A stretch of 64,000 nt of DNA, taken from assembly GCF_001591445.1 (NCBI RefSeq), contig NZ_BCUX01000009.1, forward strand, positions 62,001-126,000, given 5' to 3'. This DNA is from Neobacillus drentensis NBRC 102427. Lineage in GTDB: Bacteria > Bacillota > Bacilli > Bacillales > Cytobacillaceae. Shown piece after piece: positions 18,686-27,408 of the stretch (its first letter is position 1; each line of letters begins with the position of its first letter). The notes below the pieces were generated by a model, which was given only the letters and a program-made list of their open reading frames with translations, ran no database searches and had not been told where the DNA came from. The position numbers and the translations under genes are program-made.

Positions 18686-18751
18686 ATCGCACCCTCTATT
18701 CGTATCTATATTAAAAAAAATCCTTAGTAACTTGATAGGCATTAAAAGTAT

Positions 18752-18781
18752 ATCATATTCTTCTTTAATATGCTTTTTCAA
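18752..18781 (-). promoter_or_regulatory. Promoter of cymR
   Basis: Minus-strand TTGAAA (18781-18776), 18-bp spacer, TATGAT (18757-18752). It lies in the short divergent gap shared with rarA, whose ATG is 72 bp away. Confidence 0.55.
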
Positions 18782-18852
18782 GGAAAAATGATAATGTTAA
18801 GCTATATGAGCTAAATTTCTATTAGAAAAACCTTTTTTTGGAGAGATGTCAA

Positions 18853-20124
18853 ATGCAGCAAAAGCCTTTAGCATTTCGGATGCGGCCTCGAACGATTGAT
18901 GAAGTTGTCGGACAGGAGCATCTAGTCGGTGATGGGAAAATTATTTCAAGAATGGTGAAGGCCAAACAGCTGACCTCAATGATTTTATATGGACCCCCGG
19001 GTATTGGTAAAACATCCATTGCCAGTGCGATTGCCGGCAGCACCAAGTACGCCTTTCGAACACTAAATGCGGTAACGAATAATAAAAAAGATATGGAAAT
19101 TGTTGCCGCTGAAGCAAAAATGTCTGGAAAAGTGATTCTGCTCCTCGACGAAGTCCATCGTCTAGATAAAGCGAAGCAAGATTTTTTATTACCTTATTTA
19201 GAAAATGGCATGATTGTATTAATTGGTGCTACAACCAGTAATCCCTATCATGCCATTAACCCAGCAATCCGGAGCCGCTGTCAGATTTTCGAATTAAAGC
19301 CCCTATCCCCGGAGGAAGTAAAACAAGCCTTAATTCGTGCCCTAAAAGATGACGAACGCGGTTTTGGCAAAGTAAAGGTAGAGATTGAAGATGAAGCGTT
19401 AATGCATTTTGCACAAGGATCGAACGGAGATGTAAGGAGTTCTTTGAATGCACTGGAATTAGCGGTACTATCCACTGATAAAGATGGGGATGGAACTATA
19501 CATATCGATGTTGAAACAGCCGAAGAATGTTTGCAAAAGAAGAGCCTTGTTGCCGATAAAGATGGAGATGGACATTACGATGTTTTGTCAGCCTTTCAAA
19601 AATCGATTCGCGGCAGTGATGTCAATGCTGCTCTCCACTATCTGGGCCGATTAATCGAAGCTGGTGACCTGCCGAGTATCAGCCGCAGATTAATTGTCAT
19701 TGCCTATGAGGATATCGGGCTAGCCAACCCGCAAGCAGGTGCACGCACCTTAGCAGCGATTGAAACGGCCGAAAGAATTGGTTTTCCAGAAGCAAGGATT
19801 CCCCTTGCGAATGCTGTCATTGAACTATGTTTATCACCAAAATCCAATTCAGCTGTTCTTGCCATCCAGGCCGCGCTTGAAGACATCCAAAAAGGCATCG
19901 TCGGTGAGGTCCCGGACCATCTAAAGGATGCCCATTACAAAGGGGCAAAAGAGCTAGGTAGAGGGATAGATTACAAGTACCCGCATGATTATGAAAACGG
20001 CTGGGTACCGCAACAATATTTACCCAACAAATTAAAAAATAAACAATACTACCAACCAAAGAAAACCGGAAAATTCGAGCAGGCACTTGCCAGTGTTTAT
20101 GAAAAGCTAACAAGGAAAAAATAG
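18853..20124 (+). CDS. rarA: Replication-associated recombination protein RarA (MgsA/YrvN)
   Basis: A 423-residue AAA+ ATPase of the clamp-loader group that acts at stalled forks. Walker A is ILYGPPGIGKTSIA, Walker B LLLDEVHRLDKAKQDFLLP, and sensor 1 IGATTSNPYHAI. The C-terminal tetramerisation part includes ALHYLGRLIEAGDLPSISRRL and the YKYPHDYENGWVPQQYLP block. The ATG at 18853 has GGAGAG seven bases upstream; an in-frame TTG five codons earlier overlaps that site. It is divergent from cymR and its stop codon touches a 45-bp perfect hairpin. Confidence 0.95.
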   Translation: MQQKPLAFRMRPRTIDEVVGQEHLVGDGKIISRMVKAKQLTSMILYGPPGIGKTSIASAIAGSTKYAFRTLNAVTNNKKDMEIVAAEAKMSGKVILLLDEVHRLDKAKQDFLLPYLENGMIVLIGATTSNPYHAINPAIRSRCQIFELKPLSPEEVKQALIRALKDDERGFGKVKVEIEDEALMHFAQGSNGDVRSSLNALELAVLSTDKDGDGTIHIDVETAEECLQKKSLVADKDGDGHYDVLSAFQKSIRGSDVNAALHYLGRLIEAGDLPSISRRLIVIAYEDIGLANPQAGARTLAAIETAERIGFPEARIPLANAVIELCLSPKSNSAVLAIQAALEDIQKGIVGEVPDHLKDAHYKGAKELGRGIDYKYPHDYENGWVPQQYLPNKLKNKQYYQPKKTGKFEQALASVYEKLTRKK

Positions 20125-20168
20125 GGTGTCAGGCACCATGTGAAAAATTCACATGGTGCCTGACACCC
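20124..20168. terminator. 45-bp perfect inverted repeat, bidirectional terminator between rarA and ABC permease
   Basis: Two 21-base arms, starting GGGTGTCAGGCACC, flank an AAA centre. Each arm contains its own short palindrome (GGTG...CACC). On the plus strand CTTTTC follows; on the minus strand TATTTTTTCC follows. The genes converge here, so it can serve both. The arm sequence GGTGTCAGGCACC resembles a repeat I have seen scattered in Bacillus genomes (recollection, not checked). Confidence 0.75.
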
Positions 20169-20178
20169 TTTTCTCTAT

Positions 20179-21120
20179 TTAGGCGGCAACGTCTCTTTTC
20201 TTGAAGACTAGGAAGGCTAGCAATTGGAAGATGACATAGTAGACGAGTAGCATGATGACTGAAAATGACATCGACATTCCTTCCATCATGGGTGTTCCGT
20301 CCACATATTGCATTAAATTTGTGTTGGCAAACAAGATATATTTAGCCCAGCTAAATCTTGAGAGCAAAAGGGTAAATTGGGACCCTGTGAATAGTAAAAA
20401 TAATGAAAGGCCGATGGCTAAAGAGCTGTTCCGGAAAACGGTTGAAATCATGAATGCCATCGTCGCAAGCATTATCGTGTCAATGGAACTAAGCCCATAA
20501 TAAATCATTAGATAAACAATGATATTTTGCTCGGTTACCTGCCCATTGGCATATTTCAAATACGGCACTGGATGATCTGGCGTTCCAAACAGGATAGCAC
20601 CAAGAACAGCTGAGAAAGCAAACAGGATCGCCAACATCAACAACGCAAATAACAAAACAGTAAGATATTTGGATGCTAAGATCTTGCTGCGATTGATTGG
20701 CCGGATTAATAACAGCTTGATGGTACCCCAGTTGAATTCACTGGCAACAATCCCTGCCGAGATGATTATTGTAAATAATCCTGCCAAGATAATCAGTTGT
20801 GACGCATCTTTTACAAACGACCAGACATTATATTTTTCATTAAAAGGGAGATGATGCTTTATTCGGTAGTCATTAATCGCAATTTCTTCCTTGTAGTATT
20901 GCTTCTCAAGCTTTGAATTGCTTTGCTCCATTTGCTTCTTTAGTGCTACATTCTCTTGGTGTAAAGTTTGTTCCCAATTTTTATCGAGGTTGAATTGTCG
21001 TTCCTGGTATTTGTGAAAAATACCAAAAATCGAAATAATCACGATTAGTATCGCAATCATCACATACGTCCCAGGGCGTTTGAAAATTTTCATCCATTCA
21101 TTTTTAATTAAATTAACCAC
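20179..21120 (-). CDS. ABC-2 type transporter permease
   Basis: A 313-residue membrane protein with one N-terminal helix (about residues 17-37), a charged extracellular stretch rich in Lys, Gln and Glu (about 40-100), and five further hydrophobic segments. This is the layout of the ABC-2 permeases that pair with BcrA/CcmA-type ATPases. It overlaps the ATPase gene by eight bases, so the two make one exporter. The start is GTG with GGGGGCG upstream. Such pairs export bacteriocins, antibiotics or other amphiphiles. No two-component system or peptide gene is adjacent, so no substrate can be named. B. subtilis has no such genes at this place as far as I recall. Confidence 0.85.
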   Translation of the reverse strand: MVNLIKNEWMKIFKRPGTYVMIAILIVIISIFGIFHKYQERQFNLDKNWEQTLHQENVALKKQMEQSNSKLEKQYYKEEIAINDYRIKHHLPFNEKYNVWSFVKDASQLIILAGLFTIIISAGIVASEFNWGTIKLLLIRPINRSKILASKYLTVLLFALLMLAILFAFSAVLGAILFGTPDHPVPYLKYANGQVTEQNIIVYLMIYYGLSSIDTIMLATMAFMISTVFRNSSLAIGLSLFLLFTGSQFTLLLSRFSWAKYILFANTNLMQYVDGTPMMEGMSMSFSVIMLLVYYVIFQLLAFLVFKKRDVAA

Positions 21121-22042
21121 GACTTGGCGCCCCCTTTTCAGTCGTCAGTTCCAGGAAGCGATCTTCTAACGTTTTGGCTACTTCCTTGATTGCAAAAACT
21201 TGAATATCCTCTGAAACGAATATTTTTACCAAATTCGGAATTTCTTCTTTTGGTAACTCAACTGTTATTCCATTCCTTGAACGGTGTGCACGAACATTAG
21301 GATAATGGGTCCCCAAAAGCGTCAAAGCCTTATCACTAGGGACTACCTCCATTTCATAAGTCATTTTAGATTCACCGTGGACAAGTTCATGAACAAGCTG
21401 CACATCAATCAAGCGGCCATTTTGAATAATCCCAATCCGATCACACATCATTTCCATTTCTGAAAGCAAGTGGCTAGATACAATCACGGCCAGATTTTTT
21501 TCACGGGCCAAGAGGCGGACATAGTCGCGAATTTCCCTTATTCCGGCAGGGTCTAAACCATTCGTCGGTTCGTCAAGAATTAATACCTGTGGATCATGCA
21601 AAAGACATTGGGCTAATCCTAATCGTTGCCTCATCCCCAAGGAGTAGGTTTTTACCTTGTCGTGGATTCGGTCGGTTAGTCCGACGAGTTCCACTGTTTC
21701 GGCAATTTTCTCCTTGGAAATTCCTTTTGACATTCTTGCATAGTGGATGAGATTTTGATAGCCAGTTAAAAACTTATACATCTCCGGATTTTCGACAATT
21801 GCACCGATATGGCGCACTGCGTCTTCAAAATTGCTCTTAATACTTGATCCACCAACAGTGATATCCCCTGATGTGATACCTATTAAACCGACGATCATCC
21901 GAATCGTAGTTGTTTTCCCTGCTCCATTCGGACCCAAGAAACCAAATACCTCGCCTTTGTTCACTTGAAAGCTAATATTATCTATGATGGTTCTTCCTTT
22001 AATCACTTTCGTAACATTTTTTAACTCAACGATAGTTTCCAA
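21113..22042 (-). CDS. ABC transporter ATP-binding protein (BcrA/CcmA type)
   Basis: A 309-residue ATPase with Walker A GFLGPNGAGKTTTIRMI, signature YSLGMRQRLGLAQ, Walker B VLILDEPTNGLDPAG, and H-loop VIVSSHLLSE. The last 90 residues form the extra C-terminal domain common in drug and lantibiotic exporters. It is the first gene of a two-gene operon with the ABC-2 permease. GAGAGGAG precedes the ATG. The promoter probably includes TATAAT near 22112-22117 on the minus strand, but no good -35 is visible. A 21-bp repeat array lies 150 bp upstream. Confidence 0.93.
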   Translation of the reverse strand: METIVELKNVTKVIKGRTIIDNISFQVNKGEVFGFLGPNGAGKTTTIRMIVGLIGITSGDITVGGSSIKSNFEDAVRHIGAIVENPEMYKFLTGYQNLIHYARMSKGISKEKIAETVELVGLTDRIHDKVKTYSLGMRQRLGLAQCLLHDPQVLILDEPTNGLDPAGIREIRDYVRLLAREKNLAVIVSSHLLSEMEMMCDRIGIIQNGRLIDVQLVHELVHGESKMTYEMEVVPSDKALTLLGTHYPNVRAHRSRNGITVELPKEEIPNLVKIFVSEDIQVFAIKEVAKTLEDRFLELTTEKGAPSRG

Positions 22043-22188
22043 ACTTTCTCTCCTCTCTAACTAACCTCATTAAGTTTATCTTATTGTAGAAAAAATTTCC
22101 TTAATTATTATAACCACGAAAACCTGAATGCTAAAATGCTGATTATTATTGCCAAACAATTTGTTGAATTTATCTCCTTTATGACTGG
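22043..22188. other. AT-rich intergenic region upstream of the ABC operon
   Basis: With the repeat array and the tcdA terminator this fills the 400-bp gap between tcdA and the ABC ATPase gene. A minus-strand TATAAT (about 22117-22112) is the only promoter-like signal. The open reading frame crossing this region and the array owes its length to the 21-bp (7-codon) repeat period; it has no ribosome site and I do not regard it as a gene. Confidence 0.5.
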
Positions 22189-22293
22189 ATTCGCTGATTG
22201 AATGGACAAATTCGCCGATTGCACATAAAAATTCGCCGATTGAATGGCAAAATTCGCTGATTGGACTAAGAAATTCGCTGATTGACCTGTTGT
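22189..22293. repeat. Array of five 21-bp repeats, core ATTCGCYGATTG
   Basis: Units begin at 22189, 22210, 22231, 22252 and 22273, an exact 21-bp period. The first 12 bases are nearly constant (ATTCGCTGATTG or ATTCGCCGATTG) and the next nine vary (for example AATGGACAA, CACATAAAA, AATGGCAAA). The same core at the same period recurs at 47766-48050. It is not a CRISPR: the variable part is only nine bases and there are no cas genes. Confidence 0.85.
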
Positions 22294-22391
22294 TACTACT
22301 TACCTCCCTAATAAAAACAAGGGAAATCACCCGATTTGCAGCTAGTTTTTAAGTAGAAAATGGTTAGGACAGAAATGGAACAAATAATTAC

Positions 22392-22425
22392 AAAAAAAAG
22401 CCCTAAACAAAGAAAAGTTTAGGGC
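22392..22425 (-). terminator. tcdA terminator
   Basis: Minus-strand GCCCTAAAC and GTTTAGGGC form the stem, followed by eight T. It lies 12 bases after the tcdA stop. Confidence 0.88.
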
Positions 22426-22436
22426 GCCACAACTAT

Positions 22437-23204
22437 TTATTTCTCATCCGATACACGTTGAATTTTGATGCTGCTTAATAATTGGCGCACCACATAGCTT
22501 GTCATAATTAGACCAGCAGCGGATGGCACGAAGGCATTGGATGCTGGTGGCATTTGCGCTTTGCGGATGGGTGCATTTTCATTTCCAACTTCTTTTTTAA
22601 TATCTTCCCGAATCACAATTGGGCTTTCATCCGAGAATACAACCGGAATCCCTTTGTGGATTCTATCCTTGCGCAGCTTCGTGCGGATAACTTTCGCAAT
22701 CGGATCCGTATGAGTTTTCGAGATATCCGCAATTTTAAAACGGGTAGGGTCCATTTTATTAGCGGCTCCCATACTTGAAATAATTGGGATATTCCTCTTT
22801 AAGCATTCCTTCATTAAATGGATTTTATAAACAATCGTATCGGATGCATCAACGACAAAATCCAAATTGTGGCTAAAAATCTGTTCATATGTCTCTTCAG
22901 TATAAAACATTTTAAGTGAGATAACTTCGCAGTCTGGATTAATATCCTTAATCCGCTCCTCCATAATCTCTACCTTTGGTCTTCCGACAGTCGATAGCAG
23001 TGCAATTAGCTGGCGGTTGATATTGGTAATATCTACATCGTCTTTATCTATCAAAATTAACCGGCCAACTCCCGAACGAGCCAGTGCTTCAGCAGCAAAG
23101 GAACCCACCCCGCCGATTCCTAAAACAGCAACCGTGCTATTTTTCATTATTTCAAGGCCTTCTTTACCGATGGCCAGTTCATTACGTGAAAATTGATGTA
23201 ACAT
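22437..23204 (-). CDS. tcdA: tRNA threonylcarbamoyladenosine dehydratase TcdA (YrvM)
   Basis: A 255-residue E1-like (ThiF/HesA) enzyme that uses ATP to convert t6A37 of tRNA to its cyclic form ct6A. The nucleotide site is VAVLGIGGVGSFAAEALARSG, followed by IDKDDVDITNINRQ. The block DASDTIVYKIHLMKECL and the late VVFSDESPIVIRE are typical of TcdA (YgdL) rather than ThiF or MoeB, which carry a CxxC zinc pair. I start at ATG 23202-23204 (MLHQFSRNELAIG), with GGAGTG six bases upstream. Downstream of 6S RNA and aspS, as in B. subtilis. Confidence 0.94.
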   Translation of the reverse strand: MLHQFSRNELAIGKEGLEIMKNSTVAVLGIGGVGSFAAEALARSGVGRLILIDKDDVDITNINRQLIALLSTVGRPKVEIMEERIKDINPDCEVISLKMFYTEETYEQIFSHNLDFVVDASDTIVYKIHLMKECLKRNIPIISSMGAANKMDPTRFKIADISKTHTDPIAKVIRTKLRKDRIHKGIPVVFSDESPIVIREDIKKEVGNENAPIRKAQMPPASNAFVPSAAGLIMTSYVVRQLLSSIKIQRVSDEK

Positions 23205-23320
23205 AATATTCACTCCAATTTATTAAATTCGTTAGGTTTCTTTTTCCCGATTAAGAATATATCATACACGTCATTAAAAACAAGTATCTTGATAGGAATA
23301 ATAAAGTAGAAAGCAAATTA

Positions 23321-23350
23321 AAACCTCCCGCAATCTACAGGAGGTTGATT
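23321..23350 (-). terminator. 6S RNA terminator
   Basis: Minus-strand AACCTCC and GGGAGGTT form a stem with a ten-base loop, followed by TTAATTTG. It lies just past the 3' end of the 6S RNA. Confidence 0.75.
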
Positions 23351-23359
23351 TTAAGCAAA

Positions 23360-23567
23360 TAGAAAGAGTCCCAATTATGCCGTCACTCTTAATTCCTTAG
23401 TTTTGATCCCGCACTCAGCAGGTGGGTGTCCTGTTCCCGAAATTGTAAGTCCCCATACCCGAAAAGGGTGAGGCATTTACGCAGTCAGGAAACTCTGGAT
23501 TCCCGTATAAATAATGTTCGGTCAAAACTTCAGGCAACGTAACGAACATTTCAGGACTCTTCTTTGA
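23360..23567 (-). ncRNA. ssrS: 6S RNA (ssrS; bsrA-type)
   Basis: A 420-bp gap between aspS and tcdA with its own promoter and terminator. The RNA starts near 23567. The 5' segment AAGAGTCC pairs with GGGACTCTT near the 3' end (about 23362-23370), giving the closing stem of a roughly 200-base rod. Smaller paired segments, including CACCC...GGGTA near the apex, follow between. B. subtilis 6S-1 RNA (bsrA) is encoded downstream of aspS. The family binds RNA polymerase with sigma A and mimics an open promoter. Called from position, length, closing stem and promoter; a covariance search would settle it. Confidence 0.82.
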
Positions 23568-23574
23568 TGCTTTT

Positions 23575-23603
23575 ATAATAGCATATTAAAGAGCTGGATT
23601 CAA
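23575..23603 (-). promoter_or_regulatory. Sigma-A promoter of 6S RNA
   Basis: Minus-strand TTGAAT (23603-23598), exactly 17 bp, TATTAT (23580-23575). It starts 24 bp after the end of aspS and points into the ncRNA. Confidence 0.8.
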
Positions 23604-23626
23604 GGATTCATGAAAGCGAATTCCTG

Positions 23627-25396
23627 TTATTTTTTAACATTTAGTGACAGATTTAATTCCTTCAATTGAGCCTCAGAAACTTCACCGGGAGCGTTCGTTA
23701 ATAAGCAGCTCGCGCTTGCGGTTTTTGGAAAAGCAATCGTATCTCTTAAATTTGTGCTGCCGGCAAGCAGCATAACTAATCGGTCAAGACCAAGGGCAAT
23801 CCCCCCGTGTGGCGGTGTTCCATATTCAAACGCATTTAACAAGAACCCAAATTGTTCCCTTGCTTCTTCAGGTGTAAATCCAAGTATGCTGAACATCTTT
23901 TCTTGGATATCACGTTCAAAAATTCGAAGTGATCCCCCGCCTAACTCATAACCATTTAAGACAATGTCATAAGCCTGGGCGCGAACTTTTGAAGGATCAG
24001 TATCTAAATACTCTAGGTCTTCTCTAAACGGCATAGTAAACGGATGATGGGCGGCATAATAGCGGCCTTCCTCTTCATCGTACTCAAGGAGCGGCCAATC
24101 TGTCACCCATAAGAAATTGAACAGGCTTGGATCAATGAGATCCAACTCTCTCGCTAGCTTTTGACGAAGGGCACCTAATGCATCGGCAACAACCTTTTTC
24201 TTATCGGCAACAAACAGTAGCAAATCTCCTGCCGAAGCTTCAAGCGTACTCGTAAGTGCCTTTGTGTCATCTTCAGAGAAGAATTTTGCAATTGGCCCCT
24301 TTAGTCCTTCTTCGTCCACTTTAAGCCAAGCAAGTCCTTTTGCTCCATAAACAGCAACAAATTCTGTTAAGGCATCAATGTCTTTACGTGAGTAGTTGTC
24401 AGCTGCACCTTTTACATTGATTGCTTTAACCTGTCCGCCATTTGCCACTGCCGAAGCGAACACTTTAAAGCCTGAGTCTTTGACGATTTCTGATAGGTCG
24501 ACAAGCTCTAGTCCGAAACGGGTATCCGGTTTATCTGATCCAAACCGGCTCATTGCTTCGTCATAGGTCATGCGTGGGAAGGCAGCTGGCAGGTCTACTC
24601 CTTTTACTTCTTTCATTAACTTCGTCATCATTGTTTCCATCATGCCCATGATATCTTCTTGGCTTAGGAAGCTTGTTTCAATATCGATTTGGGTAAATTC
24701 AGGCTGACGATCAGCACGTAAGTCTTCATCACGGAAGCAGCGTGCAATTTGATAATAACGTTCAATCCCACCCACCATAAGCAATTGTTTAAAAAGCTGC
24801 GGTGATTGTGGCAGGGCATAGAACTCGCCGGGATGAACACGACTTGGAACTAAATAATCACGTGCTCCCTCTGGAGTACTTTTTGTTAAAATAGGTGTCT
24901 CAATATCTAAAAAGCCTTCACTGTCAAGGTAATCCCTGATTTGCTTTGTAACTTGATGACGCATTTTTAAGGTTTCAAAAATAACGGGACGACGGAAGTC
25001 TAGATACCGGTATTTTAAGCGGATATCTTCGGATGCATCTGTTTTGTCAGAAATTAAAAATGGCGGTGTCTTCGCTTCATTAATGATTGTTACTTTATCT
25101 GCATGGACTTCAATTTTACCAGTTTTCAAATTCTCGTTGAAGGTTGAAGCGTCACGGGCTACCACCGTACCCACAATATCTAAAACAAACTCGTTACGAA
25201 TTTTTTCAGCAATTTGCAAGGCTTCCTTCGATAAATCAGGATTAAAGACAACCTGAACAATTCCAGAACGGTCGCGTAAATCGATAAATATTAATCCGCC
25301 CAGGTCACGTCTTTTTTGGACCCAGCCTTTCAAGGTTACCTTTTCGCCAACTGCCGATTCAGGAACATCCCCACAAAAATATGATCTGCCAAACAT
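23627..25396 (-). CDS. aspS: Aspartyl-tRNA synthetase
   Basis: A 589-residue bacterial-type class II synthetase. The N-terminal OB fold ([26 protein letters not shown]) reads the anticodon. The catalytic core has [13 protein letters not shown], motif 2 [19 protein letters not shown] and motif 3 [15 protein letters not shown]. The bacterial GAD insertion lies between (about residues 290-410). It begins 14 bp after hisS and shares the T-box leader of that gene, as in B. subtilis. The presence of Gln- and Asn-tRNA amidation elsewhere cannot be judged from here. Confidence 0.96.
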   Translation of the reverse strand: MFGRSYFCGDVPESAVGEKVTLKGWVQKRRDLGGLIFIDLRDRSGIVQVVFNPDLSKEALQIAEKIRNEFVLDIVGTVVARDASTFNENLKTGKIEVHADKVTIINEAKTPPFLISDKTDASEDIRLKYRYLDFRRPVIFETLKMRHQVTKQIRDYLDSEGFLDIETPILTKSTPEGARDYLVPSRVHPGEFYALPQSPQLFKQLLMVGGIERYYQIARCFRDEDLRADRQPEFTQIDIETSFLSQEDIMGMMETMMTKLMKEVKGVDLPAAFPRMTYDEAMSRFGSDKPDTRFGLELVDLSEIVKDSGFKVFASAVANGGQVKAINVKGAADNYSRKDIDALTEFVAVYGAKGLAWLKVDEEGLKGPIAKFFSEDDTKALTSTLEASAGDLLLFVADKKKVVADALGALRQKLARELDLIDPSLFNFLWVTDWPLLEYDEEEGRYYAAHHPFTMPFREDLEYLDTDPSKVRAQAYDIVLNGYELGGGSLRIFERDIQEKMFSILGFTPEEAREQFGFLLNAFEYGTPPHGGIALGLDRLVMLLAGSTNLRDTIAFPKTASASCLLTNAPGEVSEAQLKELNLSLNVKK

Positions 25397-25410
25397 GAAA
25401 TTTCCTCCCC

Positions 25411-26682
25411 TTATTCCTGCAACTCTTGGAATTGTTTAATAAAACTTGCTAAATCAATTTCTACTTGCTCACCTGTTGCCATATTTTTTACATTGATTTT
25501 ATTATTTTTGAGCTCTTCATCGCCTAGTACAGCAACATACTTTGCTTTTAATCGATCCGCCGCTTTAAATTGAGCTTTAATTTTCCGGTCCAAATAATCT
25601 CGCTCTGCTGAAAAACCAGCCCTGCGCAACTGCTGCAACAGGCCGACAGTGTACTCCTTAGCTTCTTCACCTAGTGCAGCTAAATAGCAATCGATGCTTT
25701 CGTTAATCTCGAGCTCAATTCCTTCTGCATTAAGGGCAGCAATAAAACGTTCAATACTTAAGGCAAAGCCGATACCAGGCGCTTCGGGACCACCAATTTC
25801 TTCCGATAGACCGTTATAACGGCCCCCGCCACAAAGCGTGGTAATTGCCCCAAAGCCCTCAGCATTACTCATAATTTCGAATGCTGTGTGGTTATAATAA
25901 TCCAACCCACGCACTAAGTTTGCATCCACTTCAAAGGGAATATCAAGCTGAGTTAAATAGCGCTGTAATTTTTCAAAATAGTTCTTTGAATAATCATTTA
26001 GAAACTCTAGAATAGATGGAGCTGTATTCATTAATTCATGTCCGCGGTCCACTTTACAATCCAGAATACGAAGTGGATTTTTTTCGAGACGATTTTGACA
26101 ATCATGGCAAAATTCGCCGATTCTTGGTTTAAAGTGATTTACTAACGCCTCACGGTGGGCGTTCCGACTTTCCTTATCACCCAAACTATTAATGATCAGC
26201 TTCAGCTTTTTTAAACCCATTTCTTTGTATAAGTTCATTGCGAGAGAAATTACTTCGGCATCAATAGCAGGATCATTGCTGCCTAATGCTTCAATCCCGA
26301 ATTGGACAAACTGTCGAAAACGTCCTGCTTGAGGGCGTTCATATCTGAACATGGGTCCCATATAGTAAAGCTTTACAGGCTGGTTAGGCAGACCAAACAT
26401 TTTTTTCTCGACATAAGAGCGAACGACCGCTGCCGTTCCTTCTGGTCTAAGGGTGAGGCTTCTTTTCCCTCTGTCTTCAAATGTGTACATTTCCTTCTGA
26501 ACAATATCGGTGCTATCGCCAACACCTCTGGAAAAAAGATCGGTATGTTCAAAAATCGGGGTGCGAATCTCTTTATATTGATATTTCTCACAAAGTTCAC
26601 GAGCTTTTGCTTCAATCAGTTGCCACTTTTCTACCTCTCCAGGTAAAATGTCTTGCGTCCCACGAGGAATGCTTATGGACAT
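25411..26682 (-). CDS. hisS: Histidyl-tRNA synthetase
   Basis: A 423-residue class II synthetase. Motif 2 is [19 protein letters not shown]. The histidine-specific blocks [15 protein letters not shown] and [10 protein letters not shown] are present, and the C-terminal anticodon-binding domain spans about residues 330-420. The ATG is preceded by AGGAGG. It is the first gene of the hisS-aspS operon and is controlled by a T-box with a CAC specifier. It is a true HisRS rather than HisZ, because the HisA blocks and the anticodon domain are both intact. Confidence 0.96.
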   Translation of the reverse strand: MSISIPRGTQDILPGEVEKWQLIEAKARELCEKYQYKEIRTPIFEHTDLFSRGVGDSTDIVQKEMYTFEDRGKRSLTLRPEGTAAVVRSYVEKKMFGLPNQPVKLYYMGPMFRYERPQAGRFRQFVQFGIEALGSNDPAIDAEVISLAMNLYKEMGLKKLKLIINSLGDKESRNAHREALVNHFKPRIGEFCHDCQNRLEKNPLRILDCKVDRGHELMNTAPSILEFLNDYSKNYFEKLQRYLTQLDIPFEVDANLVRGLDYYNHTAFEIMSNAEGFGAITTLCGGGRYNGLSEEIGGPEAPGIGFALSIERFIAALNAEGIELEINESIDCYLAALGEEAKEYTVGLLQQLRRAGFSAERDYLDRKIKAQFKAADRLKAKYVAVLGDEELKNNKINVKNMATGEQVEIDLASFIKQFQELQE

Positions 26683-26734
26683 AGTGGAAAACCTCCTTAT
26701 TATGATTTTTTATGTAAGGAATCTTTTACAATAC

Positions 26735-27021
26735 AAAAAACTCCCATCCCTTGTATGAATACAAGGGACGAGAGTTATAATAATCCCGCGGTGCCACCCT
26801 AGTTGAAGGCATAGATTTCATGCACTTCCTCTTTAACAGTTAACGCCTGCTACGTTCTTCTCCTACTAGAGTTGATGCTTTTTCAGAGAGAAGCCTACGG
26901 AGTGTTCCTTCATTAAGATTCATGTAGAAATGCTTTCAGCCTAGGGCATTTCCTCTCTTTTCATGACTGCGCTTAATTACTATGCTCCATCATTGGTTAT
27001 ATCACAATTTGTCATTTTATT
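26735..27021 (-). promoter_or_regulatory. T-box riboswitch, histidine specifier, upstream of hisS-aspS
   Basis: Fills the 380-bp gap upstream of hisS. The minus strand has the T-box AGGGTGGCACCGCG (26800-26787), then a long terminator stem (ACTCTCGTCCCTTGTAT with ATACAAGGGATGGGAGT) and TTTTTT. Stem I pairs GGAG with CTCC and ATTAAG with CTTAAT. Its loop has AGTA on one side and GAAGGAACA on the other, placing CAC (His) at 26904-26902 as specifier. Uncharged tRNA-His would switch on both hisS and aspS. Confidence 0.94.
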
Positions 27022-27027
27022 TTATTA

Positions 27028-27056
27028 ATATTACGGAGCATCGCTGGTAATGTCAA
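27028..27056 (-). promoter_or_regulatory. Sigma-A promoter of hisS-aspS
   Basis: Minus-strand TTGACA (27056-27051), exactly 17 bp, TAATAT (27033-27028). The T-box leader follows directly. Confidence 0.88.
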
Positions 27057-27063
27057 TAGCGAT

Positions 27064-27240
27064 TTATGATCTTTCTAAATGTTTTTTTAACTTTCTGACA
27101 TCCCCAATCGTTAAACCAAATTCTGATGCAAGTTCAAACGAGTTCGTATTCTGTTCTTTTTGAATAAAATCATGAAAATCAACTCCGAAAAGTCGTCCTT
27201 CCATTGACTGGATGTTCATTCCTTTTTCACTTGCTCTCAT
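27064..27240 (-). CDS. Small helix-turn-helix-like protein (YrzK-like), 58 residues
   Basis: A 58-codon gene with ATG at 27238-27240 and AGAGGTGA six bases upstream. The C-terminal half (NSFELASEFGLTIGDVRKLKKHLER) reads like a short helix-turn-helix, and the N-terminal half has RLFGVDFHDFIQKEQ. There is no membrane segment. B. subtilis has a similar small gene, yrzK, between yrvJ and hisS, and I take this to be its counterpart on position and size. DNA binding is a guess from the helix pattern. It ends just before the hisS promoter and is divergent from the amidase gene. Confidence 0.72.
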   Translation of the reverse strand: MRASEKGMNIQSMEGRLFGVDFHDFIQKEQNTNSFELASEFGLTIGDVRKLKKHLERS

Positions 27241-27408
27241 TTCTAATCACCTCTGCCTTTTCTTCAATTACTAATATTATTTCCAACCTTAGTGAAAATC
27301 TTGCATACAGGTTAAGATTTCTCTTTAAAATGGTCAATATTGGCAATTTGGGAATGATTTTCAGCTTTCAATAAGCTAAAATTAAATAAATAGCTAAAGG
27401 AGGGTTTT

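Noticed and set aside
18686..18781. 32-codon N-terminal extension of cymR
   Set aside because: It covers the predicted promoter and does not match the Rrf2 family start; the ATG at 18685 has a ribosome site.
18845..20113. Minus-strand open frames within rarA
   Set aside because: They are antisense to a complete, conserved AAA+ gene and have no start signals.
20179..22042. Lantibiotic or antiphage system around the ABC transporter
   Set aside because: Only the ATPase and permease are present; there is no peptide, modification enzyme, sensor kinase or nuclease gene nearby.
22076..22330. 84-codon open frame (minus) with repeated SISEF/SIGEF-like residues
   Set aside because: The frame is open because the 21-bp repeat is a multiple of three; there is no ribosome site and the peptide simply echoes the DNA repeat.
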